From Ruegeria atlantica (GTDB lineage Bacteria > Pseudomonadota > Alphaproteobacteria > Rhodobacterales > Rhodobacteraceae), in assembly GCA_013032095.1 (NCBI GenBank), contig WQBJ01000008.1:89756-153755 (forward strand): a stretch of 64,000 bases of DNA. The letters run 5' to 3'. A program made the translations under genes and the position numbers. A model generated the notes under the pieces. That model was not told where the DNA came from. It did no database searches and saw only the letters and a list, made by a program, of their open reading frames with translations. Of the stretch, positions 45,413-54,300 are shown piece after piece (the first letter of the stretch is position 1; each line of letters begins with the position of its first letter).

Positions 45413-47140
45413 CTACTGTTTGGTATGATCCCAAGTCAGATTACCGTCCATGATAGTATAGAGCACTTCGACCTCGTGGATCGTGCTTGGGTCGATCTCG
45501 TAGAGGTTCTCTGAAAGCACTACCAAATCTGCGAGTTTGCCAACCTCGATGCTGCCAATTTCATGGTCTTTTCCCATTCCGTAGGCTGCGTTGATCGTAT
45601 TGGCGCGGATCGCGAGGTCCACAGGTACACGTGCCTCCTCACCGCCTAGCGGTGGAACATCGTCGCGCCCAGGAAGCTGACGCATCACCGCCGTGCGGAT
45701 CGCCACCAGTGGGCGGTATTCCGAGATGTAGCCGGCGGCCGGCCAGTCCGAGCCCAAGGAAACGTTTCCACCCGCCTCTGCAATCGCACGCATAGGGGAA
45801 TATCGATTCACCCGCTCATCGCCAAGGCGCTGAACGGTTACACTTTGCAACGCTGGATCAAGGCTCATCCAGGCACCGGTGGAATCCCACGTGACACCAA
45901 GTTCAGCAAAACGCGGAATATCGTCAGGATGAACGAGCATCGCATGACTGATTACGTTGCGCCGATCGCGCGGTGGGTTTTGCGAAATCGCCAGTTCGAT
46001 CGCATCCAAGACCGCTCGAACTGCGGCGTCCCCGAAACAATGGCACACTACGTTGATACCGGCAGCATCCGCGCGCACCACCGTCTCGTTCAGGATGTCT
46101 ATCGGAATGATGGGCTCGGGGGAGGCATCCGGCTTGTCACTGTAAGGCTCAGTGTAAAGAGCGCTATAGGCATCATCTCCACCGTCCATGTTGATTTTGA
46201 GGCCTCGCGCAGACACTAGATCGGCGTCGAATTGCTCCCGCAACGCCTCGAGTGGCGGGATCGGGTCGAGGTTGGGATCATTCCAATAAAAGTTACCCTG
46301 AACCCTGATCGGAAGATCACCGGACACCGCCAAGTCTGTCATGAGCTGGAAGCCTTCGTCCTGCCCGAGGCCCTGAATGCCGTAGTCATGGGCTGTAGTG
46401 ATCCCTGCCGCAGCGAACCGGGGCAGCCATTCTCGAACCCCTTCCTCGGTGTATTCAAGATTTAGATCAAACAGTTTCGAAAGCACCTGCAACTGTGCCG
46501 GAACTTCAACAATCCAACCGGCGGGCGTACCGTCGTCGTTTCTGCGGAAGAACGAAAACCCTGGCACAGTTTCGGGCGTGTTCTCGTCGATCCCGGCGAT
46601 CTCGAAGGCTTTGGAATTCACCCAGGCCTGGTGCCCGTCCACTCCCCAGAGGTAGATCGGGCGATCCGAGTCGATTTCGTCAAGCATCTCTTTTGTGCCG
46701 TAGCCGTCATCCCAAAGGTGAAGCCGAACCCCGTATCCGTGGATCACTGGCAGGTCCGGATTTTCTTGGGCATAGGTGCGCACGCGCTCAAGGATTCCGT
46801 CGATACTGTCGACCTGGAGGTCCACACCGCGCATGATCAGCGCGCCGGCCGTGGGGTGCATGTGTCCCTCCACGAAGCCCGGAAGCACCATGTTGCCTTC
46901 GAGGTCGATCACCTCTGTGCCGATCCCGATAACATTAGCAAGACCCGCCGCGTCGCCGACATAAACGATCTCGTTTCCTTTAATCCCGATGGCTTCGGCA
47001 ACGGTTCCAGCCTCATCCATCGTGTGGATGACGCCATTAATAAGCGCATAGTCCGTTGTAGGGTTTAGGCGAGCTGTTTGAGCAACAGAGTTAGTGGCGA
47101 GAGAGGTTAACAATCCGATTGTTATCATCATCCACTTCAT
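45413..47140 (-). CDS. Amidohydrolase family protein (YtcJ-like), exported
   Basis: A 575-residue metal-dependent hydrolase of the amidohydrolase-3 group. A signal peptide (MKWMMITIGLLTSLATNSVAQ) indicates export, unusual because most homologues are cytoplasmic. The metal motif GFVEGHMHP, VVCHCFGDAAVRAVLDAI, SHAMLVHPDD, GSDWPAAG and the dimer-forming composite domain (GSIEVGKLADLVVLSENL) are present. The start MKWMM has a GGGAG site. The substrate is unknown; the family contains amidases and exoenzymes acting on N-acyl compounds. Confidence 0.88.
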   Translation of the reverse strand: MKWMMITIGLLTSLATNSVAQTARLNPTTDYALINGVIHTMDEAGTVAEAIGIKGNEIVYVGDAAGLANVIGIGTEVIDLEGNMVLPGFVEGHMHPTAGALIMRGVDLQVDSIDGILERVRTYAQENPDLPVIHGYGVRLHLWDDGYGTKEMLDEIDSDRPIYLWGVDGHQAWVNSKAFEIAGIDENTPETVPGFSFFRRNDDGTPAGWIVEVPAQLQVLSKLFDLNLEYTEEGVREWLPRFAAAGITTAHDYGIQGLGQDEGFQLMTDLAVSGDLPIRVQGNFYWNDPNLDPIPPLEALREQFDADLVSARGLKINMDGGDDAYSALYTEPYSDKPDASPEPIIPIDILNETVVRADAAGINVVCHCFGDAAVRAVLDAIELAISQNPPRDRRNVISHAMLVHPDDIPRFAELGVTWDSTGAWMSLDPALQSVTVQRLGDERVNRYSPMRAIAEAGGNVSLGSDWPAAGYISEYRPLVAIRTAVMRQLPGRDDVPPLGGEEARVPVDLAIRANTINAAYGMGKDHEIGSIEVGKLADLVVLSENLYEIDPSTIHEVEVLYTIMDGNLTWDHTKQ

Positions 47141-47768
47141 CACGCACACTCCCAAGCCAACCAAAACATCCGACAAAGATGAAACATAATATTTGCATGT
47201 CAAATAAATATTCTGCGCAACGCCGCCCTTTTTCTTGTCAAAAAGCTATGTCGCAATTCTACTTTAGAGATAAATACGTGGAGTGGGGCGGCCGATTTTT
47301 CGACCGATCGGGCGAACCGCTGAAGTAAAGATAGTTCCAGCGTGAACTGAATCACTCAGGTGGTGCAACCAACTTGAAGTGTCACTAAATGCGCTGAGGC
47401 GAGCGAAGCCCGACAGGCGGAGACCTCAGAATTCAAAACAATATCCGGCTCCCGCTCCTTCCCCCTGTCAAATGGGTTAAGCCCCTTCTTTTTCAAGATC
47501 GTATCCGCGCGATGCCTTTGGTTGCAGGCCAACTGCTCCCCGCTGACTTCTCACTTGCCCCGCTCCGACAGGCGCCCGGAGACAACCGTCGTCCGGTGGG
47601 TTCCGTTGTCGTGTTGCGGCGACAAGGGTATGGGGCAAAGGCAGCTCTGGGCTCAGAGCCGTCATACGATAGTCAAAAATGATAGGCCGATGGCCGCTTT
47701 TGCGGGCAAAACGACCTTCATTCCCTCAACTGGAAGTTTTATACATCCAGTGTCGTGCTGACTATTGG
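47141..47768. other. Gap with decayed sequence
   Basis: About 630 bp. The part next to the amidohydrolase gene is AT-rich and likely holds its promoter. From about 47370 to 47690 composition changes to GC-rich with short blocked frames; no family recognised. Confidence 0.35.
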
Positions 47769-48215
47769 ATGGCAGAAATGACCCGCATATTAACACTACT
47801 TGTTTTCTTTTGCTGTTCGGCTATGCAAGCTGACACTGGGGACGTGCCGCTGTAGCCGGATGGTACAGTAGATGTTGACGCTGTCATGCGGACATTCAAC
47901 GCAGCGAGCCCCGTCACCACAACAGGGACGATGCCTGAATTTACCGGGTAATTTCTTGGTCAAGCGTACAAGGCAAACTATGATGCTGCCGACCTTGTTA
48001 AACCATTCAACCTGACGATTAGATCTAAAGGTCTTTCGGAGCATGCCACCTACTTAGTTGCAGTGTTACTCAACGACTTAATTTGTCTAAATTCTGACCT
48101 GCGAGCTGACATTCTAATGTGGCGTGAGACTGTTGTTTCATTGAATGATGGGTGGACTGTGAAAGCGTCGTGTTCGGAACCAACTGAAGACGCACTGAAT
48201 TCCAATGGCGTTTAG
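47769..48215 (+). pseudogene. Relic of a small exported protein with two stop codons
   Basis: One frame reads MAEMTRILTLLVFFCCSAMQA (a signal peptide) and continues for 148 codons with a protein-like sequence (RSKGLSEHATYLVAVLLNDL, WRETVVSLNDGWTVKASCSE). It is broken by TAG at 47853 and TAA at 47949. The frame stays constant across both stops, so these look like point mutations in a recently lost gene. Family unknown. Confidence 0.55.
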
Positions 48216-48801
48216 CGGCTCGATGCGGACCTTCTGTAACGCGGCAGGCGAAAACATGGCCGTTGCCCGACCCAAATGGCGGCAACGCGGGACAAACCAG
48301 CCATCCTGGCCATGGAAGGTAAATTACTTACAAAAATTAAACCGGTCGATTGGTAAGTAGGTAGCAGGTGCCCCGGCAGTTAGTGTGGTAATTACTGAGA
48401 GCGACCCAGTTGGAGTGGTTGGCCCGATTTTACTGGTCCGGTTTGATTGTTAGTGCATGACTGGTCACTGGTCTATCGGGACAGTACTTTCTGGTGCGGG
48501 CGGACAATAAACCAATGCGCTGTGTGGTCTCTTAGTATTGTAGTGTTTTCTCTTACTGAGAGAAAAAAGGATCCGGTCTGCTCGTTAGAAACGAAAAAAT
48601 ACATAATAGCAAATAAATTAAAACTTTTTCTGAATCACTCTACTCACCCCTTTCCAAATCCATCTTATCGAGCTCAAAACTGTTTATTTTGAGTTAATAT
48701 TTGGTTTATCTCCGGTAATTTAATCGCCTATTTTGCACCAAAGTAAAGACGAAATTCTCCGCTACGTTATCCCCTCATTCTAGCTGCTACCGGAGAACGC
48801 C
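48216..48801. other. AT-rich gap upstream of the Tad-like genes
   Basis: About 590 bp without a gene that I can support. The last 200 bp are AT-rich and probably contain the promoter of the following TadG-like operon. Confidence 0.4.
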
Positions 48802-50406
48802 ATGACCGATATTCTGCCTCCGAAAGGTGCACGGCAATTTGGCCGTGAGGAGAACGGTTCTCTTACCATTTTCGCCCTCTTTATGTTTCTGGCCATCGTC
48901 GCTTGTGTGGGCATCGGCATAGATTACATGCGCTATGAGCGGGAACGAGCAAACCTGCAGTACACGCTGGACCGGTCTGTGCTGGCCGCGACGGACCTTG
49001 ATCAAAAGATGGAACCAAAGTCCGTCGTCCGTTCCTACCTAGAAAAGGCGGGCCTTCTGGAACATGAGACCAGCATCGATGTGGTTAGCAGCACTGGTTT
49101 TCGAGAGGTGTCGGCGACAGCCACGTACGAGATACCGACCCAATTCATGCACCTTTCTGGCGTCGATACACTGGCCGCCCCCGCGGCAAGCGCCGCCGAG
49201 GAAAGCCTTAGTTTGGCCGAAATCTCAATTGTCATGGACGTCTCGACCTCGATTGATCTGCCAGCACTGAAAACCGCGACGAAAAGCATGATCACAAAGA
49301 TGGGATCTAAAAACGGGACCTGGAACGAAGGTGTTTCATTCTCACTGATCCCGTACTCCAGCCAGGTTAACGCTGGCGAAGACTTGCTGCAATATTACAA
49401 TCTCGACCGCTTCCATGGCTACTCGCACTGTGTCAACTTTATCGACAACGAATTCAGCAAGCCTGATCTTTCTCTGACCAGAGTGCTGGAACAAACGGCT
49501 CATTTCGACCCTTACACCATGACGAAAGAGCCGATTGGGCATCCTGTCTGCCCAATCCGCGCAGGATCGGCGATCCTGCCATTCCAAAACAATGAAACAG
49601 TGCTTCACAACTACGTCGACGGGCTCACCAAGCTCAGTAATCCAGTGGTGGACGAGGACTCGGGCCTGGATAATGGCGCGAATTGGGGCCTTATCCTGCT
49701 GGATCCCGGCACACGGCCGGTCATCACTAACCTCGCAAACGTCGACGGTATCGTTCCCGGCACATTTGTGGGGCGCCCTGTGGACTACAATGGCAACGTT
49801 CTAAAGGTTCTGATCCTGGTGTCCGACGGGGACAATACTGATCAGCACATGCTGAACCCGTCAATGCGCACCACCATGTCGGACATCTGGTACAACGAGG
49901 ACGCCGATCGTTTCTCGGTCTACCAGTCAAATGGCAACCCCAACTACTGGTGGCCGCACGACAACAGCTGGCAGGATCACCCCTACGGCAATGGAAACTC
50001 GCGTTGTACGAGCAAAGGCAAAAAGGCGGAGTGCGTGAACGAAGCCGAACCCGGCAACGCTGTGCAGTTGTCCTACGTTGAACTGCTGAACCTCGTGTCT
50101 TTGGAACACATCGAACACAACATCTTTACCCAGTCGCCAAGTGCTTATGGTCAGTGGGAAGGCAAGGCGTTCAGCAAGAAAAATGCAGTCGCCAAGGATC
50201 AGCGCACCAAACACGTGTGCAAGGCCGCCAAGGATGAGGGAGTGATTGTCTTTAGTGTAAGCGTCAATGCCCCGGCGAATGGCCAAGATGTACTGGAAAA
50301 CTGCGCAAGCTCCGCCAGTCATTATTATGAAGCGTCGGCCGTTCAACTCACGGATGCCTTTACCTCGATCTCGTCCTCCGTCCGTATGCTGAGGTTGACA
50401 CAATGA
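48802..50406 (+). CDS. TadG-like pilus assembly protein with VWA domain
   Basis: A 534-residue protein. The N-terminal TadE/G-type membrane anchor (REENGSLTIFALFMFLAIVACVGIGIDYMRYERERANLQYTLDRSVLAATDLDQ) is followed by a von Willebrand A domain with an intact MIDAS start (IVMDVSTSID, DxSxS) and a long aromatic-rich extracellular region. GGAG precedes the ATG. Its stop overlaps the next gene by 4 bp. TadG-type proteins act as minor pseudopilin-like components of Flp/Tad pili. No CpaA/TadZABC or Flp pilin gene is nearby. Confidence 0.85.
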   Translation: MTDILPPKGARQFGREENGSLTIFALFMFLAIVACVGIGIDYMRYERERANLQYTLDRSVLAATDLDQKMEPKSVVRSYLEKAGLLEHETSIDVVSSTGFREVSATATYEIPTQFMHLSGVDTLAAPAASAAEESLSLAEISIVMDVSTSIDLPALKTATKSMITKMGSKNGTWNEGVSFSLIPYSSQVNAGEDLLQYYNLDRFHGYSHCVNFIDNEFSKPDLSLTRVLEQTAHFDPYTMTKEPIGHPVCPIRAGSAILPFQNNETVLHNYVDGLTKLSNPVVDEDSGLDNGANWGLILLDPGTRPVITNLANVDGIVPGTFVGRPVDYNGNVLKVLILVSDGDNTDQHMLNPSMRTTMSDIWYNEDADRFSVYQSNGNPNYWWPHDNSWQDHPYGNGNSRCTSKGKKAECVNEAEPGNAVQLSYVELLNLVSLEHIEHNIFTQSPSAYGQWEGKAFSKKNAVAKDQRTKHVCKAAKDEGVIVFSVSVNAPANGQDVLENCASSASHYYEASAVQLTDAFTSISSSVRMLRLTQ

Positions 50407-50936
50407 TGCGTAGGTTGATTTCCGTTCTCGCCAAGCTCCGTCGACAAGAAGACGGAAATGTGACCCTCGAGTTTGCTCTCGTCTTCCCGGCCATCATGTT
50501 TTTGGTTCTCTCGGGGTTGGAGCTTGGCTTGGTAACGCTAAAACACGCGCAGCTAGAGCGTGCCGTCGATCTGACCGTGCGCGACATTCGGCTGAACACT
50601 GGCATCAATCCACAACATAACGACATCAAGGCTCTCATCTGTAGCCGCGCCGGTTTTATCAAAAATTGCGAAACCAGCGTGCGCCTGGAAATGATCCGGC
50701 AGGATCCTTTTGCCGCCATCACAGTGCCTTCTGCACCTGACTGCACTGACCTCTCGGAAGTGGCTCGCCCCGTGCGGACTTTCCAAAACGGCCTTGAGAA
50801 CGAGTTGATGGTCCTTCGGGCCTGCGCCAAGATCAACCCCGTTTTCCCGACATCCGCAATGGGCAAGGCATTGGTCAACGAAGAAGGTCAGTATGCCCTG
50901 ACCGCCACAACCGTCTTCGTGCAGGAGCCTAACTAG
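50403..50936 (+). CDS. TadE-like pilus assembly protein
   Basis: A 177-residue protein with the TadE pattern: basic N-terminus, then QEDGNVTLEFALVFPAIMFLVLSGLELGLVTLKHAQLERAVD, in which a conserved Glu sits in the hydrophobic helix. The mature part has cysteines (CSRAGFIKNCE, PDCTDL, RACAKI) likely to form disulfides. It overlaps the TadG-like gene by 4 bp and is followed 1 bp later by a second TadE-like gene. Confidence 0.85.
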   Translation: MMRRLISVLAKLRRQEDGNVTLEFALVFPAIMFLVLSGLELGLVTLKHAQLERAVDLTVRDIRLNTGINPQHNDIKALICSRAGFIKNCETSVRLEMIRQDPFAAITVPSAPDCTDLSEVARPVRTFQNGLENELMVLRACAKINPVFPTSAMGKALVNEEGQYALTATTVFVQEPN

Positions 50937-50937
50937 T

Positions 50938-51495
50938 ATGATGTTCAAGCGATTTTCTACCCACCGCCCGAAACGTTTCCGGTCACGGGAAGACGGCTCG
51001 ATTGCCGTAGAGGCAATCCTCATTACCCCAATGCTCTTGTGGGGGATCGCGGCGGGATATACGTATTTCGAAGCCTACAGGCAGAGCGCGTCGAACATCA
51101 AAGCGGCGCATACGATTGGTGACCTGATTTCCCGCGAAACCCGGGAAATCAACAGCGCCTACATCGACTCGATGGAAGAAATGTTCAGATTGATGGTGAA
51201 CAATCAGGACGACCTGAATATCCGAATTTCGTTAGTTCTTTACGATGAGGCCGAAGACAGCCACTCGGTGAGTTGGTCTGCAATTCGCGGTGGATATACC
51301 GAAAAGCTGACACCCGATAATATTGGTCAATATAAAGATGCTCTGCCCCCGATGTCGGATCAGAACACGCTCATCTTGGTCGAGACGTCCAACACGTTTG
51401 TCCCCCTCTTTAACGTAGGCTTGGGCGACATCGAACTGGAAAACTTCATTTTCACCCGACCACGATTTGCAAACAATATTAAAGGGAACGTCTAG
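50938..51495 (+). CDS. Second TadE/TadF-like pilus assembly protein
   Basis: A 185-residue protein with the same architecture: REDGSIAVEAILITPMLLWGIAAGYTYFEAYRQSASNIKAAHTIGDLISRE, then a soluble C-terminal domain without cysteines. ATGs at 50938 and 50941 are both possible, with AGGAG upstream. It completes the TadG-TadE-TadF order seen in roseobacters. Confidence 0.82.
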   Translation: MMFKRFSTHRPKRFRSREDGSIAVEAILITPMLLWGIAAGYTYFEAYRQSASNIKAAHTIGDLISRETREINSAYIDSMEEMFRLMVNNQDDLNIRISLVLYDEAEDSHSVSWSAIRGGYTEKLTPDNIGQYKDALPPMSDQNTLILVETSNTFVPLFNVGLGDIELENFIFTRPRFANNIKGNV

Positions 51496-51524
51496 TCACT
51501 GAAATTTGCAGTACCCCAGAAGAG

Positions 51525-51659
51525 ATGAAAGCTTGGCCGCAGAACCTCTCGCACGAGGATGTCATGGCTACCTTCAACAGTTATGTAACCGTGCTTCTGG
51601 ATCGACAGGCGTGTCTCTTGAAAACTCTGATTGCAAAAGGTTCTGATGTGATCGAGTGA
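51525..51659 (+). CDS. Possible 44-residue peptide or gene remnant
   Basis: The frame MKAWPQNLSHEDVMATFNSY continues to VIAKG-like LIAKGSDVIE and stops. The frame is open back past the ATG to the end of the TadF-like gene. It has a protein-like composition but only a weak ribosome site, so it may be the tail of a lost gene. Confidence 0.25.
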   Translation: MKAWPQNLSHEDVMATFNSYVTVLLDRQACLLKTLIAKGSDVIE

Positions 51660-51686
51660 TGTGTGAAATAGATATTTGATCTTACA

Positions 51687-51755
51687 GTCCGCTTTGGGCT
51701 GATAGCACTACGCGATGCATACCGCAGAGAACGACGGCTCTGAGCCCAAAGCGGA
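51687..51755. repeat. 13-bp inverted repeat with 43-bp spacer
   Basis: TCCGCTTTGGGCT (51687-51699) is repeated inverted and exactly as AGCCCAAAGCGGA (51743-51755). The size (69 bp overall) and position between genes suggest a small mobile or repetitive intergenic element rather than a terminator. The rest of 51496-51938 holds nothing else that I can support. Confidence 0.6.
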
Positions 51756-51938
51756 AATCATTTCCGTTGGCGAAACGGATTCGTTGACTCTCATTTAGAC
51801 AGCCATGTCAAACTTGCATTAGCGTTTGTACAGAAATCACTACTCAGATCAAAAAGAGGGCCGTTGTCGTTAGTTTGTTGACAGACCAGAAGCACACTAA
51901 AAGATACTGATCTAACCAAGCTGCATGAATATTCGAAA

Positions 51939-53078
51939 ATGAAGCCTCTTTTGAACGGAATTTCAGACCTAACTCAAACTCTGGGGCTACACTTCTTATT
52001 GCTAGTAGTAGTTCTTATCATAGCTTCGTGCATTCGACCTCCAGAACTCGTTGGCGTCGATAACCCTCAATATCCTGCATCAGATGTAGTTGAGGCCAAA
52101 CGCCAAACAGTCTTTATTGCCACGACGCGACAGGCCTCTGGAGCAGAGGGTGTTTTTTATTCGGGCGACCGCAGCGATACACTTGGACTAGCTTCGGTTG
52201 TAGTTACCATTCCGTCAAATCACAAAGTGGGTAAAATAGAACGAACCAACGCTCTACCCCCCAACCCTTCGAAGCATTTCACTATCATCGACCCGAAGGT
52301 TTATGCATCGGAAAACGCTTTTGTTTCGGACATTGACAAACAACTTCTTGCGCTTGGAGCTTCGGAGCGAAACGTTTTATTTTTTGTTCACGGCTACAAT
52401 ACGACCCTAAGTGACGCCATTCTGAGATTGGCACAGTTTGTCGAGGATACTGAGTACGATGGTGTCCCGGTGTTAATGTCTTGGGCATCTGCGGCAGAAA
52501 CCCTTAAATATGTTTATGATATTAACAGTGCGCTTGCTGCTAGATCGGACTTTTTGAAAGCTGGCGAAATCGTTACGCAATCACAAGCTCAGCAATTCGA
52601 CATTCTTGCATTTTCAATGGGAGCGTTTCTTACAATGGAAGCAATCTCGCAAGCGGAGTTGGCCGGAGAATTCAATCCTCGAAAAAGAGTGCGGAACATT
52701 ATTCTGGCGGCGCCGGACATAGATTTGGCCGTTTTTGAGAACCAGCTTTCTAAAATAAAACACGACAATCAAAAGATCTTTGTCCTAGTGTCGTCAGACG
52801 ACGGGATTCTAAACTTCTCAAAATTCGTCTCTGGTGGAGTAGATCGCGTTGGCGCAACAGATGCAGCTGATCTGGCAAAGTCTGGAGTAACCGTTATCGA
52901 TCTAAGCCAAGTAAGAGATTCTAAGAGCACCAGCCACTCAAAATTTGCCGCTTCGCCAGAAGTCGTTCGAATATCTGGTGAAGCAATCCGGACAAGCAGA
53001 CGTTCCAGCAGACGATCAACTGTAGAACTTCAGGATCTGATCGGTGACGCTTCAGTGGAAATTGTGGGCGCACGATAG
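51939..53078 (+). CDS. Alpha/beta hydrolase lipoprotein (DUF900 type)
   Basis: A 379-residue protein. The lipoprotein signal ends LIIASC (lipid on Cys31). The DUF900 hydrolase domain has FIATTRQASG, LFFVHGYNTTLSDAILRLAQF (oxyanion region) and the nucleophile elbow in AFSMGAF, with a later Asp (SSDDG) and His (TSHSKF) as candidates for the triad. The C-terminal tail is Arg/Ser-rich (TSRRSSRRST). It is probably anchored in the periplasm. Substrate unknown. The ribosome site is weak. Confidence 0.85.
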   Translation: MKPLLNGISDLTQTLGLHFLLLVVVLIIASCIRPPELVGVDNPQYPASDVVEAKRQTVFIATTRQASGAEGVFYSGDRSDTLGLASVVVTIPSNHKVGKIERTNALPPNPSKHFTIIDPKVYASENAFVSDIDKQLLALGASERNVLFFVHGYNTTLSDAILRLAQFVEDTEYDGVPVLMSWASAAETLKYVYDINSALAARSDFLKAGEIVTQSQAQQFDILAFSMGAFLTMEAISQAELAGEFNPRKRVRNIILAAPDIDLAVFENQLSKIKHDNQKIFVLVSSDDGILNFSKFVSGGVDRVGATDAADLAKSGVTVIDLSQVRDSKSTSHSKFAASPEVVRISGEAIRTSRRSSRRSTVELQDLIGDASVEIVGAR

Positions 53079-53424
53079 TCTAAGCGTTTTCGTCTCTGCA
53101 AATATTCGTCCTCAATAAGAAATGTAAACGGCGGCTTTGTCCGCTCACCTGCCATTTGTCGCCATGTGTTGAAAGTCCGGAATGTGCGGTTCGTGAATGG
53201 TCGCACTGGCGAAAGGCCGTAGTAAGCTAAATGTCAGCTAGGGGCTCATCCTACTTGTCTATGCTTGCCGCGGAGAAAGGCCGTTCGCGCCCCAATTTGA
53301 CCGTTGCCGCTACCCCATTCAAGAGCATGTGAACCGCGCAAGGCAGACATCGACGTGACGTGCACTGCGCGATGTGTAATTTTGATGGGTGTATGGGGCT
53401 ATCCCGCGCGGGAAAGGACACGCC
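53079..53424. other. Gap upstream of the dioxygenase-like gene
   Basis: About 345 bp with no gene. It contains a GCGGACAAA-type sequence on the minus strand (about 53132-53142), similar to short motifs elsewhere in the island. Confidence 0.35.
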
Positions 53425-54051
53425 ATGAAACCATATGAAAAGTCCCGCCGTAATCTTCTAGGCGGCATAGCGGGTCTTATGGGCGCTAGTACGTTGGGTG
53501 CAAAAGCCGCTGCGGCTGTGCTGACACCAGGCGCCGCAGAAGGGCCTTATTATCCAACGCCAGCCATGCGGACTCCTGATATAGACAACGACCTGGTTAG
53601 GATCAGGGGACGTGTTGAAGAAGCCGGTGGCGAAGTCTTCACACTGCGCGGAACGCTCTTAGGCACTGATGGACAACCTCTTGCCAGACATCGCATTGAA
53701 ATTTGGCAATGCGATATGGATGGCAACTATATGCACCCGCGCGACAGCCGCAGTGTAAACTTTGACCAAGCCTTCCAAGGATTTGGCCATGATGTAACGG
53801 ATAACGGCGGGAGCTACGTATTCCGCACGATTAAGCCTACGATCTACCCCGGGCGCACACCGCATATTCATGTAAAGGTGTTTGATGGCAATCGCGAGTT
53901 GTTGACGACGCAGTTTTACATCAAAGGGCATCCGAACAACGCCCGCGATGGGATATTCAATCGTATGTCCAAGGCTGAGGCCAATACAGTGTCTATGGAG
54001 TTTGTGGAGGGTGCTAGCGGACTAGAAGCGACCATCGACGTTGTCGTTTAG
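53425..54051 (+). CDS. Intradiol ring-cleavage dioxygenase-like protein, Tat-exported
   Basis: A 208-residue protein of the protocatechuate/catechol dioxygenase fold. The N-terminus (KSRRNLLGGIAGLMGAS, ending AKAAAA) is a Tat signal, which suits a folded metalloenzyme. All four iron ligands seem present: Tyr in DGNYMHP, Tyr in IYPGRTPHIHVKV and the two His of the same motif. GPYYP and IEIWQCDMDGNY are typical. The natural substrate is unclear, since exported members are poorly studied. The ATG at 53425 has an AAAGGA site; upstream codons would spoil the Tat signal. Confidence 0.88.
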   Translation: MKPYEKSRRNLLGGIAGLMGASTLGAKAAAAVLTPGAAEGPYYPTPAMRTPDIDNDLVRIRGRVEEAGGEVFTLRGTLLGTDGQPLARHRIEIWQCDMDGNYMHPRDSRSVNFDQAFQGFGHDVTDNGGSYVFRTIKPTIYPGRTPHIHVKVFDGNRELLTTQFYIKGHPNNARDGIFNRMSKAEANTVSMEFVEGASGLEATIDVVV

Positions 54052-54300
54052 AGAGGAACCCTTTTCTGCTCACATGCCAATCGAGAGTGGTACATCGGAC
54101 CTTCGCTGCACCGTTCATCGAGTTCCGCAAAAGGAGCTTCGTTTATCCACGAAGTGGGCGTATGAGGTGCGCCAAGCGTGATGTCTGAGACAGAAGGACT
54201 GGCTAAATGCATTTCCCACCCAAAACTTTCTGCACTGTTGTTAGTCAAAAGAGATAGGGTGAGGCTTCAAGTTGTGTAGCTGTATTTGGGGGATCGTGTT

